DNA from: Candidatus Omnitrophota bacterium
GTDB lineage: Bacteria; Omnitrophota; Omnitrophia; Omnitrophales; Danuiimicrobiaceae
Reading direction: 5' to 3'
Assembly: GCA_016177155.1 (NCBI GenBank)
Contig: JACOVU010000004.1
Location: 1-33,364, forward strand
DNA length: 33,364 bases
This document shows positions 15,658 through 25,874 of this stretch, in pieces (the stretch's first letter is position 1; each line of letters opens with the position of its first letter). Below the pieces are notes generated by a model. It was not told the DNA's origin and did not search any database. It worked only from the letters and a program-made list of their open reading frames with translations. The position numbers and the translations under genes are program-made.

Positions 15658-15781
15658 TCCCAACCACCTGCTTTTCTGCCGTTTCGTTCAGGTGGTTAGA
15701 TGATGAAACGGCAGGATTTCTTTCAGAAATACAAGAGCGCAGTTTCAAGATCGAGTGCGTTCTAGTAAAGCAGGTGGTGGG
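15658..15781. mobile_element. ATGA-flanked palindromic-ended element, copy D (124 bp), inverted relative to copy A
   Basis: ATGA 15654-15657 then TCCCAACCACCTGCTTTTC; right GTAAAGCAGGTGGTGGG then ATGA 15782-15785. Inner CTGCCGTTTC/GAAACGGCAG. Confidence 0.73.
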
Positions 15782-17176
15782 ATGATTCGCGACCAATTCC
15801 TCAAAACCATTCAGAAGTTTCGCATGATCGAAAAAGGCGAAACCGTTCTCATTGCTGTTTCGGGCGGGGCTGATTCAGTCGCGCTACTTCATTTGCTCGC
15901 AGAACTCCGAAAACCTTGGAAGCTTCATCTCACCATTCTCCATGTGAATCACAAGCTCAGGGGAAAAGAATCTGATCAAGACGAAGCGTTTGTGAGGAAA
16001 CTTGCGAGGCGTTTTAAGATTCCGATTTTTGTGTTCAAGGTTGAGGTAAGAAACAAAGCAAAGAAAGAAAAAAGTTCGCTTGAAGAGGCGGCACGTGAAG
16101 TCAGGTATCAATTTTTTGAACAAATGGCGGAGACGAAAAAGGCAAATAAAATTGCTTTGGCTCACAATCAGGACGATCAAGCTGAAACCGTTCTGATGCG
16201 TATCATTACCGGAACAGGCCTTCAAGGGCTTCAGGCGATTCGACCCAAGCGCAAATTGAACCGCACGTTCCTCATTCGCCCTCTCATTGAAATTGCGCGC
16301 GGTGATATTCGAAAGTTTGTGAAGGCGAACCAGATTTGTTTCCGAGAAGATCGGTCAAATCGATCACTTCAATTTTTAAGGAATCGAATTCGGTTGAAAC
16401 TTATTCCATTGATCGAACGCTCCTTCAATCCGCAAGTGAAAAAGGCGCTCGCAAGACTACCTCACTTGTTGGATGTCGACCTTTCGTTTCTTGAGGAAAC
16501 CTCAGCGGTTTTCTACAGGCGTCTTGCAAACAGAGAGCAAGCCGATGAAGTTTTATTTCCAAGAAAGTCTTTCCTTCAACTCAAGCCTTCCATCCAATAT
16601 CGTTTGGTGAATCGTGCCATGCGCGAACTGTCAGGCGCAGAACTTGATTTCAATCACTGGAATTTATTTTTAGAGTTGCTTACGACAAAGGATAAATTTT
16701 CGCTTCAACTTCCCAAGGAGCTTTTTATCTCACTTTCTCGGGAAGCGGTGCGGATCTATCAAAAAAGGAAAATATCACGCGCTTCATTTTCATATGAGTT
16801 TTCAGTCGGCGACTCCGTTTACATTCCTGAAATTAATTCCACCATTGTCTGCGAATCGCTCAACAAGCGAGTGCGTGTGATTCGAAAAACAAATAAAAAC
16901 TTTGATATTTTTGATGGAGACACACTTTCTTTTCCGCTCACGGTCCGCAATCGAAAGCCCGGAGATCGATTGCAACCCTTGGGGCAAAAAACTTCCGTCA
17001 AATTGAAGGGTTTTTTGATCAACCGGCACATCCCAATTGAAGAACGAGATCGACTTCCCATTGTTGTTTCAGACGGTCAAGTTGCTTGGGTTGGAGGAGT
17101 GGGGATGGGAGAAGCGTTCAAAGTGAGCGCCAACACGAAACGTTTTGTGCGAATTTCTCTCCTTCCAGGTAGTTAA
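15782..17176 (+). CDS. tilS: tRNA(Ile)-lysidine synthetase
   Basis: VLIAVSGGADSVALLHLL (PP-loop), HVNHKLRGKESDQDEAFV, ALAHNQDDQAETVLMR, RPLIEIARGDI. Confidence 0.95.
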   Translation: MIRDQFLKTIQKFRMIEKGETVLIAVSGGADSVALLHLLAELRKPWKLHLTILHVNHKLRGKESDQDEAFVRKLARRFKIPIFVFKVEVRNKAKKEKSSLEEAAREVRYQFFEQMAETKKANKIALAHNQDDQAETVLMRIITGTGLQGLQAIRPKRKLNRTFLIRPLIEIARGDIRKFVKANQICFREDRSNRSLQFLRNRIRLKLIPLIERSFNPQVKKALARLPHLLDVDLSFLEETSAVFYRRLANREQADEVLFPRKSFLQLKPSIQYRLVNRAMRELSGAELDFNHWNLFLELLTTKDKFSLQLPKELFISLSREAVRIYQKRKISRASFSYEFSVGDSVYIPEINSTIVCESLNKRVRVIRKTNKNFDIFDGDTLSFPLTVRNRKPGDRLQPLGQKTSVKLKGFLINRHIPIEERDRLPIVVSDGQVAWVGGVGMGEAFKVSANTKRFVRISLLPGS

Positions 17177-17226
17177 ACTCGCCATTTTTTGCTTAAGTAT
17201 AGGCGATACAATAGGTTACAAATTAC

Positions 17227-17255
17227 TTGCCCCTGCCTATGTTTACTGTTAAAAT
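17227..17255 (+). promoter_or_regulatory. candidate sigma70-like promoter for ftsH
   Basis: TTGCCC-17 nt-TAAAAT ending 8 nt before the GTG at 17264. Confidence 0.4.
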
Positions 17256-17263
17256 AATCGACT

Positions 17264-19207
17264 GTGGAAAATATGAATCCGAACGCCAACAAGTCAAATT
17301 TTAAAAACAGCACCGGAGCAAAACGCACCCAATTTCAAAAAGGTGCAACTCCGCCCCAAAAAGGTCCTGATTCAGAACGAAGGCGTCTCATCGCGTTCCT
17401 GATTGTTCCGCTGATTTTCTTTGTCCTTCTTCAAATTTTTGTTTTGCCTAAGATGGAGATGAAACAACTTTCCTACAGCCAATTTTATGAGATGGTGACC
17501 CACAATCCGAGCACCGGTGAAATTGAATCGGTGGAGATGGTGGAGAATATGGTTCGCGGAAAACTGAAAGACGGTTCTTTTTTTCAAGTCAACACGCCGC
17601 CAAATGATCCAGAACTCATTCCGATTTTGAGGAGGAGCGTAACGAACTTCAACATTAATCCGCCACAAATGTTTTGGCGGAATTTGATTTACTCCGTTCT
17701 TCCCGTGTTACTTTTGATCGGGTTTTTTTGGTTTTTCGTTTATCGCGGGGTTCAGCAAGGAGGCGGAAAGATTTTTTCTTTTGGAAAGTCACGCGCAAAG
17801 TTATCAGGTGATCGTGAGCGCACTACATTTAAAGATGTAGCCGGCGTAGATGAAGCGAAAGAAGAGCTTCAAGAAATCATTGAATTTTTAAAAGATCCTG
17901 GTAAATTCCAAAAGCTCGGTGGAAAAATTCCAAAAGGTGTTTTACTCCTCGGGCCGCCGGGAACTGGAAAAACACTTTTAGCGAAAGCCGTAGCCGGCGA
18001 AGCGGATGTTCCTTTTTATTCCATCAGCGGTTCTGATTTTGTTGAAATGTTTGTGGGAGTTGGAGCGGCACGCGTCCGCGATTTGTTTGAGCAGGGCAAA
18101 CGCGCATCCAAAACCAGCGGTCGCGGAGCGATTATCTTCATCGACGAAATTGACGCGGTCGGACGCCAGCGGTTTGCGGGAATTGGCGGCGGACACGACG
18201 AACGCGAGCAAACTTTGAATGCCCTTCTTGTAGAAATGGATGGTTTTGATGCGCATGCGGGCATTATTTTAATTGGAGCTACTAATCGCCCCGATGTATT
18301 AGATCCCGCACTCCTTCGTCCGGGCCGATTTGACCGGCAGATTGTGGTAGACCGGCCGGACATTAAAGGCCGTGAAGCGATTTTGAGCATTCATACCCGA
18401 AATCTCAAGTTGGCGAAAGATGTGGATTTACAGAAATTGGCGCGCCAGACCCCTGGATTTTCTGGAGCGGATCTTGCTAATTTAGCCAATGAGGCAGCGC
18501 TTCTTGCTGCTCGTTATGATAAAAATGAAGTGGGTCAACCGGAGCTAGAAGCTTCGATTGAGCGCGTGATGGCCGGGCCTGAACGGAAGTCCCGCGTGAT
18601 TTCCAAAGACGAAAAAGAAATCGTAGCAGTTCATGAATCGGGGCATGCGTTGCTGACGCTCCTTGTGATGGGTTCTACGGATCAACTTCACAAAGTTTCG
18701 ATCATTCCCCGAGGCCATGCAGCGCTGGGTTATACGCTTCATTTGCCGCTTGAGGATCGTTATCTGGTCCGCGAGAAGGAACTGATTGATAAAATTACCG
18801 TTCTATTGGGCGGGCGTGTGGCTGAAGAGATCACTTTTAATCAAATCACAACAGGGGCTCACAATGACCTTGAGGTGGCAACCAATTATGCCCAACGGAT
18901 GGTGTGTGAATACGGGATGAGTAAGCGTTTGGGGCATCTCACCTTCGGCAAAAAAGATCGCGAGGTATTCTTAGGACGAGACCTTTTGCGTGACAAAGAC
19001 TATTCGGAAAGTACCGCTGTTGCCATTGATGAAGAAGTGCGCCGCATTGTGGAAGAATGTTATGAACGCGCTAAGAGAATTTTGAAGGAGAATGTAGATA
19101 AGCTTAAGAAACTCTCCGATAGGCTCTTAGAGAAAGAAGTTTTGGATAGCGAGGAAGTGAAACAGGTGGTCGGCTTGAACCATCTTCCAAACGCTCAAAG
19201 TTCATAA
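17264..19207 (+). CDS. ftsH: ATP-dependent zinc metalloprotease FtsH
   Basis: [71 protein letters not shown]. Confidence 0.98.
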   Translation: MENMNPNANKSNFKNSTGAKRTQFQKGATPPQKGPDSERRRLIAFLIVPLIFFVLLQIFVLPKMEMKQLSYSQFYEMVTHNPSTGEIESVEMVENMVRGKLKDGSFFQVNTPPNDPELIPILRRSVTNFNINPPQMFWRNLIYSVLPVLLLIGFFWFFVYRGVQQGGGKIFSFGKSRAKLSGDRERTTFKDVAGVDEAKEELQEIIEFLKDPGKFQKLGGKIPKGVLLLGPPGTGKTLLAKAVAGEADVPFYSISGSDFVEMFVGVGAARVRDLFEQGKRASKTSGRGAIIFIDEIDAVGRQRFAGIGGGHDEREQTLNALLVEMDGFDAHAGIILIGATNRPDVLDPALLRPGRFDRQIVVDRPDIKGREAILSIHTRNLKLAKDVDLQKLARQTPGFSGADLANLANEAALLAARYDKNEVGQPELEASIERVMAGPERKSRVISKDEKEIVAVHESGHALLTLLVMGSTDQLHKVSIIPRGHAALGYTLHLPLEDRYLVREKELIDKITVLLGGRVAEEITFNQITTGAHNDLEVATNYAQRMVCEYGMSKRLGHLTFGKKDREVFLGRDLLRDKDYSESTAVAIDEEVRRIVEECYERAKRILKENVDKLKKLSDRLLEKEVLDSEEVKQVVGLNHLPNAQSS

Positions 19208-19209
19208 GG

Positions 19210-20082
19210 GTGTCCGTGACCCTCAAATCCATGTTTTGGAAAGCCAGGCAAGTTACCTTTTCTTTCGAACACCCACTCATCATGGGGATTTTAAACCTCA
19301 CCCCCGATTCATTTTATGATGGCGGAAAGTTTCTGAGCCCCGACCGCGCCTTGGATCAAGCGTTGCGCCTCGTTCAAGAAGGCGCTCATCTTCTAGATAT
19401 CGGAGCGGAATCGACACGTCCTGGGGCAAATCCCATTTCGGAAGAAGAGGAATTGAGTCGATTACTTCCTGTGCTGGATCGCCTGAAAGGTGAAACCTCA
19501 ATACCGATTTCAATTGATACCACAAAGTCAAGCGTTGCCCGAGAAGCGCTCAAGCGGGGTGCTTGCGTCATTAATGATGTGAGCGGTCTTCATCAGGACG
19601 AACGTTTGGCTGATGTGGTCAGTGAGTTTGGTGCAGGGCTGATTCTCATGCACCGGCGCGGCACACCCATAACCATGCAGCGTGCAACCGATTACGATGA
19701 TTTAATCGAGGATGTAAGTCGTGAACTTACTGAGAGCATGGGGCGAGCGGAATCGCACGGCGTTTCGGCTGAGCAAATAGTGATCGATCCAGGAATTGGT
19801 TTTTCCAAGCGAGCGGAACAGAATTTGGAGATCCTTGAACGACTAGGTGAGTTTAAACGGTTTGGACGTCCCATCTTGATTGGGCCGTCCCGAAAATCTT
19901 TTGTTGGAGCGGTGGTAAACGCTGCTCCTGACAAACGGCTTTTTGGGACGGTGGCCGCCTGCGTTTTGGCTTCGGAGCGTGGCGCTCAAATATTTAGGGT
20001 TCATGATGTTTGGGCAGTTAAAGAAGCATTAGCTGTAACCGATGCAATTGTGAATTCAAAAAAGAAGGTTTCGTTCCAATGA
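19210..20082 (+). CDS. folP: dihydropteroate synthase
   Basis: IMGILNLTPDSFYDGGKF; GAHLLDIGAESTRPGA; IDPGIGFSKRAEQNLEIL. Confidence 0.96.
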   Translation: MSVTLKSMFWKARQVTFSFEHPLIMGILNLTPDSFYDGGKFLSPDRALDQALRLVQEGAHLLDIGAESTRPGANPISEEEELSRLLPVLDRLKGETSIPISIDTTKSSVAREALKRGACVINDVSGLHQDERLADVVSEFGAGLILMHRRGTPITMQRATDYDDLIEDVSRELTESMGRAESHGVSAEQIVIDPGIGFSKRAEQNLEILERLGEFKRFGRPILIGPSRKSFVGAVVNAAPDKRLFGTVAACVLASERGAQIFRVHDVWAVKEALAVTDAIVNSKKKVSFQ

Positions 20083-20831
20083 GTGGACATTCGAAATGGG
20101 CGAGTATTAAACATAAGAAAGCGTTGGTGGACGCCAAGCGCGGAAAAATTTTCACGAAACTCATCCGCGAAATTACCGTGGCCGCCAAAGCGGGCGGCGG
20201 TGATCCCGATACAAATCCAAGACTTAGACTTGCCATCTCAACAGCTAAAAACGCGAATATGCCTGCCGATAATATTGAACGGGCGATCAAGAAAGGGACA
20301 GGTGCGCTCGAAGGAGTGAATTATGAAGAGGCAGCCTACGAAGGTTATGGTCCGGAAGGGGTTGCAATTTTGGTCCAGTGCTTGAGCGACAATAAAAATC
20401 GAACCGCCTCTGAAATTCGCAATATTTTTTCCAAAAAATCAGGTAATCTTGCAGGAGCAGGTTCAGTGTCTTGGCTTTTTGAGAAAAAAGGTCTCATTAT
20501 TGTCAGTGCCGATCAAGCAACTGAAGACCAACTGATGGAGCTTGTCTTGAATGCGGGTGCTGAAGACCTAACGCGAGCAGGCGATAAGTTTGAAATTCTT
20601 GCTGCTCCACATGATTTTGAAGCCGTGAGAAAGGCGCTTGAGGATGCCAAGGTTCATTGTGAGTCAGCGGACATTCAGATGATTCCAAAGAACTTAGTTC
20701 CGGTCCATGCGGCTGGCGCGAGGCAGGTTTTGGCATTGATTGAAGCCCTGGAAGATCATGATGATGTCCAGCATGTTTATGCCAATTGTGATATTCCCGA
20801 TGAGGTGATGAAGGAGGTGGGAGCGGGTTAA
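20079..20831 (+). CDS. yebC: YebC/PmpR family protein
   Basis: MSGHSKWASIKHKKALVDAKRGKIFTKLIREI...NMPADNIERAIKKGTG. ATG overlaps the folP stop (ATGA). Confidence 0.97.
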   Translation: MSGHSKWASIKHKKALVDAKRGKIFTKLIREITVAAKAGGGDPDTNPRLRLAISTAKNANMPADNIERAIKKGTGALEGVNYEEAAYEGYGPEGVAILVQCLSDNKNRTASEIRNIFSKKSGNLAGAGSVSWLFEKKGLIIVSADQATEDQLMELVLNAGAEDLTRAGDKFEILAAPHDFEAVRKALEDAKVHCESADIQMIPKNLVPVHAAGARQVLALIEALEDHDDVQHVYANCDIPDEVMKEVGAG

Positions 20832-20844
20832 TCTCCCTACAACG

Positions 20845-21345
20845 ATGCGTATTGCCGGCATTGATCCAGGAACGATTATCACCGGTATTGGGATTTTGGA
20901 TGAGAGCGCAAAAGAACCCAAGCTTGTTTTTTCAGGGATTATTCGCACTTCTCAGAAAGAACCGATTGCGAAGCGGCTTAGAACCATTTTTGGAGGACTC
21001 AGGACGCTTTTCCAAGAATGGAAGCCCGAGGTCGTTGCACTCGAAAATGTTTTTTATCAGAAAGATTTCAAGGCCGCTGTCAAAGTGGGCGAAGCGCGTG
21101 CCGTGGCCATGCTAGCAGCCACTTTAAATGGAATTCCTGTCGTGGAATATCCGCCTGCGCGGGTGAAACAATCCATTAGTGGTAACGGCCGCGCGGCAAA
21201 AGATCAGGTCCAATATATGGTCAGGCAAATCTTAGGCGTGCGCGGTTCTTTAAGTCCTGATTCTGCGGATGCAATTGCGGTTGCGCTTTGTCATATTCAT
21301 TCTCGGAAATTTGGAGAGATCGAAAAGGAAATGTCTCATGTATAG
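20845..21345 (+). CDS. ruvC: Holliday junction resolvase RuvC
   Basis: MRIAGIDPGTIITGIGIL; ALENVFYQKDFKAAVKVGEARAVAM; PDSADAIAVALCH. Confidence 0.96.
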   Translation: MRIAGIDPGTIITGIGILDESAKEPKLVFSGIIRTSQKEPIAKRLRTIFGGLRTLFQEWKPEVVALENVFYQKDFKAAVKVGEARAVAMLAATLNGIPVVEYPPARVKQSISGNGRAAKDQVQYMVRQILGVRGSLSPDSADAIAVALCHIHSRKFGEIEKEMSHV

Positions 21346-21946
21346 TTATCTGGCTGGTGTGTTAACCGAAAAATCGCACACCAGCGTCACGATCGACGTA
21401 AACGGGATCGGTTTTCAACTTACGATTCCGCTTTCGACTTATCAAAAACTTCCTGAAGTGGGCGGCAAGGCGAAGCTTCTTACTCAACATATCGTTCGTG
21501 AGGATGCCGAATTTCTGTTTGGATTTTTTACTGAAGAGGAACGCTCTTTATTTAAACTGTTGATGAGCGTTTCGGGAATTGGACCAAAACTTGCCATTAC
21601 CGTTCTCTCGGGTCTTGGACTTCAGGAACTTAAGCGTGCAATTGTCGAAGGTTCTGTGACGGCGCTTACGGCGATTTCCGGTATCGGGCGTAAAACGGCA
21701 GAGCGAATTATTGTGGAACTCAGAGAAAAGATTGTGGTGGAGGGCCGAGTGGAAGGGAATTCCGAAGCCTGGCTTTCTAAACATGAAGTGCTCGTTCAAG
21801 ATTCAATCCGCGCTTTGGTTTCCTTGGGCTACAGCAAGCAAAATGCGAAGGCTGCGATCCAAAAGGTGCTTGAGACTCGTCGAGACGGCCGTTTAGATAC
21901 CGAAGAACTCATTCGGGAATCACTCAAACAAATTCAATATGTCTAA
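21338..21946 (+). CDS. ruvA: Holliday junction helicase subunit RuvA
   Basis: [69 protein letters not shown]. Confidence 0.96.
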   Translation: MYSYLAGVLTEKSHTSVTIDVNGIGFQLTIPLSTYQKLPEVGGKAKLLTQHIVREDAEFLFGFFTEEERSLFKLLMSVSGIGPKLAITVLSGLGLQELKRAIVEGSVTALTAISGIGRKTAERIIVELREKIVVEGRVEGNSEAWLSKHEVLVQDSIRALVSLGYSKQNAKAAIQKVLETRRDGRLDTEELIRESLKQIQYV

Positions 21947-22973
21947 CGCCAACATTGAACCGGATCGTTTGGTCGCTCAAGTACTTCGCGAAGAAGACGT
22001 TGAGTTTGACGTTTCTTTAAGGCCGACTCAATTTCGTGAGTTTGTAGGTCAGGAAAAAATCAAAGAGAACCTCACCGTTTACATTCAAGCTGCGCTCAAG
22101 CGGAAAGAGCCGCTGGATCATGTACTTCTCTTTGGCCCTCCGGGACTTGGGAAAACGACCTTAGCCCATTTGCTTGCGAAAGAAATGAAAGCTAATATTC
22201 GGATTACGTCAGGGCCTGTTTTGGAACGCGCGGGCGATTTGGCGGGTTTGCTTACCAATTTACAGGAAGGGGATGTGCTGTTCATCGATGAAATCCACAG
22301 GCTCTCTCATGTGGTGGAAGAGTACCTCTATCCTGCGATGGAGGAATTCATTTTGGATATCATGTTGGACAAAGGTCCGAGCGCAAGATCGGTTCGAATC
22401 AATCTCCCACAGTTCACATTGATTGGGGCAACCACTCGAAGCGGTTTGCTGACCTCGCCGCTTCGTTCCCGGTTTGGAATTGTGGAACGGATTAATTATT
22501 ATTCGGATGAAGAACTGACTCAGATTGTGAAGCGGTCCGCTAAAATATTAGCTGTTGAAATCGATGCAAGCGGAGCGGGGGAAATTGCGAGACGTTCCCG
22601 CGGGACGCCGCGAATAGCGAATCGACTCCTCAGGCGCGTGCGGGATTTTGCTCAAGTGAAAGCCGATGGAAAGGTGACTCGGGAAGTGGCTGATCAAGCA
22701 CTGAAGATGCTTGAGGTGGATGAAGCAGGTCTCGATCAAATGGATAAGCGGATTTTGAAATATCTTTTATATGAGTGCGACGGCGGTCCTGTGGGACTCG
22801 GCACGCTTTCCGTGGCCGTTGGCGAAGAAACCGAAACAATTGAAGAAATTTATGAGCCTTATTTAATTCAAAAAGGTTTTTTGAAACGGACCTCCTCAGG
22901 ACGGGTGCTCACGAGGCTTGCGTACACTCACTTTGGGGTTGAGCCAGGGAAAAAACAAAAGGAGCTTTGGTAA
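21939..22973 (+). CDS. ruvB: Holliday junction helicase RuvB
   Basis: [65 protein letters not shown]. Confidence 0.98.
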   Translation: MSNANIEPDRLVAQVLREEDVEFDVSLRPTQFREFVGQEKIKENLTVYIQAALKRKEPLDHVLLFGPPGLGKTTLAHLLAKEMKANIRITSGPVLERAGDLAGLLTNLQEGDVLFIDEIHRLSHVVEEYLYPAMEEFILDIMLDKGPSARSVRINLPQFTLIGATTRSGLLTSPLRSRFGIVERINYYSDEELTQIVKRSAKILAVEIDASGAGEIARRSRGTPRIANRLLRRVRDFAQVKADGKVTREVADQALKMLEVDEAGLDQMDKRILKYLLYECDGGPVGLGTLSVAVGEETETIEEIYEPYLIQKGFLKRTSSGRVLTRLAYTHFGVEPGKKQKELW

Positions 22974-23189
22974 GTGGGTTCGATTGGAAAATTGCTTGTG
23001 CTTTTTGGTTTTATCTTGATTCTAACAGGGTTGCTCGTTCAGGTGGCTGGGAAACTTCCTGGAGTTGGAAGGTTGCCGGGAGACATTTATATTCGGAAAG
23101 GCTCTTTTACCTTTTATTTTCCGCTCGCAACTTCCATTTTAATTAGTATTGTGCTGTCACTGATTCTTTCTTTATTCTGGAGAAGGTAA
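22974..23189 (+). CDS. DUF2905-like small membrane protein
   Basis: 71 aa; LPGVGRLPGDIYIRKGSFTFYFPLATSILISIVLSLI; GTG start abutting the ruvB stop. Confidence 0.85.
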   Translation: MGSIGKLLVLFGFILILTGLLVQVAGKLPGVGRLPGDIYIRKGSFTFYFPLATSILISIVLSLILSLFWRR

Positions 23190-23193
23190 ATCG

Positions 23194-24018
23194 ATGCAAT
23201 CAGTTGTTTTGTGGAAAGCGATTCTTGAGATCGGGTTCATTTGGATTTTAGTCTACTCAATTATCCGCTTCTTTCAGGGGACGCGTGCCGTTCAAGTATT
23301 GACGGGTCTGATCATTTTAGTCATTCTTTTTAACGTTGCCAAAATTTTGGAGCTCAGTACGATTAATTGGGTGCTCACAAAGCTCTTCGCGGTTGGTGTG
23401 TTGGCCTTCCTCATTCTCTTCCAACCTGAACTTCGTCGCGGCCTCGCAAGAATCGGCCAAAATACCATTTTTAACCCGTTCCTCAAAAAAGGAGGGACGG
23501 TGGATGAAGTGGTGGAAGCCTGCCAGCGGATGTCCAAAATGAAGCGCGGGGCACTCATTGCGATTGAACGGGAAGCGGGTCTTCGGAACTATATCGAAAG
23601 CGGAATTCCTTTGGATGCCAAGGTCAGTTCTGAGCTTTTGATCACCATTTTTGCTACCAACACTCCGACTCATGATGGAGCGATTGTGATTGAGGGCGAT
23701 CGGGTTGCTTCGGCGGGTTCTCTTTTTCCCTTGAGCCAAAATCCAGAGCTTCCGCGTGTTTTGGGAACGCGGCATCGCGCAGCGATTGGTTTAACCGAAG
23801 AAACGGACGCTGTTTGTGTTGTGGTTTCCGAAGAAACAGGTGCAATCTCCGTTTCCGTTTATGGAAAACTCACCCGTGACTTAGATGAAGAAGGTCTCCG
23901 CCGCGTATTGAAAAGTTTGTTTCGTCCCGAGGAGCGTGGTCGCGCCTTCGTGGACTATGTTCAGCAACGGTTTCGTTTTAGCGGTTTTGGGAAACGTCAA
24001 GGCGAGGCAAAGGGATGA
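23194..24018 (+). CDS. cdaA: diadenylate cyclase CdaA
   Basis: N-terminal TM helices; THDGAIVIEGDRVASAGSLFPLS; LGTRHRAAIGLTEETDAVCVVVSEETG (DAC domain). Confidence 0.95.
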   Translation: MQSVVLWKAILEIGFIWILVYSIIRFFQGTRAVQVLTGLIILVILFNVAKILELSTINWVLTKLFAVGVLAFLILFQPELRRGLARIGQNTIFNPFLKKGGTVDEVVEACQRMSKMKRGALIAIEREAGLRNYIESGIPLDAKVSSELLITIFATNTPTHDGAIVIEGDRVASAGSLFPLSQNPELPRVLGTRHRAAIGLTEETDAVCVVVSEETGAISVSVYGKLTRDLDEEGLRRVLKSLFRPEERGRAFVDYVQQRFRFSGFGKRQGEAKG

Positions 24019-24163
24019 TCCCACCACCTCCCATACAAAAACATGCTCAGCCAATACTCGTAAGAAAAGGGGGACAGACTATAGTCTGTCCCCCTTTTCT
24101 TGAGAGGCATGTTTTTGAAACGCTTCGCGTTTTCCCCCTACGGGAAAGATGGGAGGTGGTGGG
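24019..24163. mobile_element. ATGA-flanked palindromic-ended element, copy E (145 bp)
   Basis: ATGA 24015-24018 then TCCCACCACCTCCCAT; right ATGGGAGGTGGTGGG then ATGA 24164-24167 (16 bp perfect inverted ends counting the shared A). Confidence 0.78.
24062..24101. repeat. 40 bp perfect palindrome nested in copy E
   Basis: AAGAAAAGGGGGACAGACTATAGTCTGTCCCCCTTTTCTT; flanked by AAAAACATGC (24037-24046) / GCATGTTTTT (24107-24116). Confidence 0.9.
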
Positions 24164-25105
24164 ATGAAGTTTGGTATTGGATTGCTCACTGAAAATTGGC
24201 ACTTGAAACTGATCTCGCTTATTCTTGCCATTGGATTTTGGTTTTATGTGGTCAGCGAAGAAAGTATTGAAGTGACCAAAACGATTCCTTTGGGAGTGCT
24301 TCCGCCCAATGAGAAATTGAGCGTGGTGAAAACTTCTGCTTCGCACCTGGAGGTTACGTTTCAATCTCCAAGGCATCTTTTTTCTGCTCTTTCGGCGGCA
24401 AACGTGACGGCTCAGCATAAAATTACAGGGACACAAAAGGCAGGAGATTACTCTTTTAATGTGAATCCAAGCGATTTCACGCTTCCCGCGCCTGAAATTC
24501 GGATCATTCGAATTTTTCCTTCTTTTGTCACCGTCACACTGGATGAGGTCATTGTCAAAAAATTGACGGTTCAAGTGGAATTTGTGGGAGAGCCCGCTTA
24601 TGGTTATCGGGCTGATCAGGAAGGGGTAGAATTAGATCCAGACGCCGTGTTGGTGGAAGGACCAAAGGCGATTCTTGAAAAAATGGACACCATTAAGACC
24701 GAACCGATCCAGCTTGTCGGTCGTGTCAGGTCTTTTCGCAGGACTGCACGGATTCGTTCCACCCCTGAACTTCGGGTAGTAGGAGACGGGATTACCGAGG
24801 TTCAAATTCCGATCAAAGCCGAGTATGCCGAGCGCGAACTTCCCGATATTTCAGTCAAGCCTTTTGGAGCACCTTCAGGAGATCATTATGCGATGGTGCG
24901 AACCGAGAAAGTTTCCGTTGTGCTTAAAGGCCCGCGTGCGATTTTGGATAAGTTGGTGGCGAGTGACCTGCTGGCTTATGTCGAGGTAGAAGGTCTTAAG
25001 GAAGGCGTGCACCAAGTTCCCGTGAAAATGATTTTGCCTCAGGATCTTACTCTAAAAGGTGATTCACCGCTTGCCGCTGTGGAAGTGAAAAAAATAAATT
25101 TCTGA
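24164..25105 (+). CDS. YbbR/CdaR-like protein
   Basis: N-terminal TM (NWHLKLISLILAIGFWFYV), repeated YbbR-like segments, follows cdaA. Confidence 0.88.
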   Translation: MKFGIGLLTENWHLKLISLILAIGFWFYVVSEESIEVTKTIPLGVLPPNEKLSVVKTSASHLEVTFQSPRHLFSALSAANVTAQHKITGTQKAGDYSFNVNPSDFTLPAPEIRIIRIFPSFVTVTLDEVIVKKLTVQVEFVGEPAYGYRADQEGVELDPDAVLVEGPKAILEKMDTIKTEPIQLVGRVRSFRRTARIRSTPELRVVGDGITEVQIPIKAEYAERELPDISVKPFGAPSGDHYAMVRTEKVSVVLKGPRAILDKLVASDLLAYVEVEGLKEGVHQVPVKMILPQDLTLKGDSPLAAVEVKKINF

Positions 25106-25127
25106 TCTCCCAACTCAACTTTTCCTC

Positions 25128-25874
25128 ATGTCTCAAGAACAATTAGTGACGCTTGGCTTAAATGTCGACCATGTAGCAACGGTGCGTCAAGCTCGAGATG
25201 GGCAAGAACCCAATCTGATCCAGGCAACGCGTGAAGGAATTCAGGGCGGCGCGAAAGGGATTACCACCCATTTGAGGGAAGACAGAAGGCATATTCAAGA
25301 TGAGGATGTGTTCAAACTCAAGCGTGCAATTTCAGTACCACTTAACCTTGAAATGTCCATTCAGGAAGGGATTGTTCGAGTTGCTTGCAAGCTCAAGCCG
25401 GCGAAGGCTTGTTTTGTTCCCGAAAAACGCGAGGAACTGACCACGGAAGGTGGTTTGGATGTCGTGCGTGAAAAAGGGAGAATCGCTCGCGCCATTGACC
25501 AACTTCAGACGAAAGGCGTCATCGTCAGTTTGTTTGTCGATCCCGTTCCAAAACAAATACAAGCTGCTTATGATGTGGGTACAGATTTTATTGAACTTCA
25601 TACGGGTTGTTATGCAAATGCAAAAGGAAGCAAGCAAACGCAAGAACTCAGACGGCTTAGCAAAGCGGCTTGCCTTGCTCATTCGTTGGGCTTGGGCGTG
25701 AATGCGGGGCACGGTCTCAATTATGAGAATGTGAAACCGATCGCTCAGCTTCCATTTATGGAAGAGCTCAATATCGGTCATGCCGTTGTTTCAAGGGCTA
25801 TTTTTGTTGGGATGAAGGAAGCCGTGCGGGAGATGTGCACCCTGATTCGGAGTGCTTGCAGACATGGACGTTAG
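25128..25874 (+). CDS. pdxJ: pyridoxine 5'-phosphate synthase
   Basis: LGLNVDHVATVRQARDGQEPN; GITTHLREDRRHIQDEDV; ELHTGCYANA; NAGHGLNYENV. Confidence 0.97.
   Translation: MSQEQLVTLGLNVDHVATVRQARDGQEPNLIQATREGIQGGAKGITTHLREDRRHIQDEDVFKLKRAISVPLNLEMSIQEGIVRVACKLKPAKACFVPEKREELTTEGGLDVVREKGRIARAIDQLQTKGVIVSLFVDPVPKQIQAAYDVGTDFIELHTGCYANAKGSKQTQELRRLSKAACLAHSLGLGVNAGHGLNYENVKPIAQLPFMEELNIGHAVVSRAIFVGMKEAVREMCTLIRSACRHGR

Noticed and set aside
15438-15796. ORFs 15438..15785 (+) and 15455..15796 (-)
   Set aside because: They overlap tRNA-Met and palindromic element D, with no protein-like motifs; by-products of repeats.
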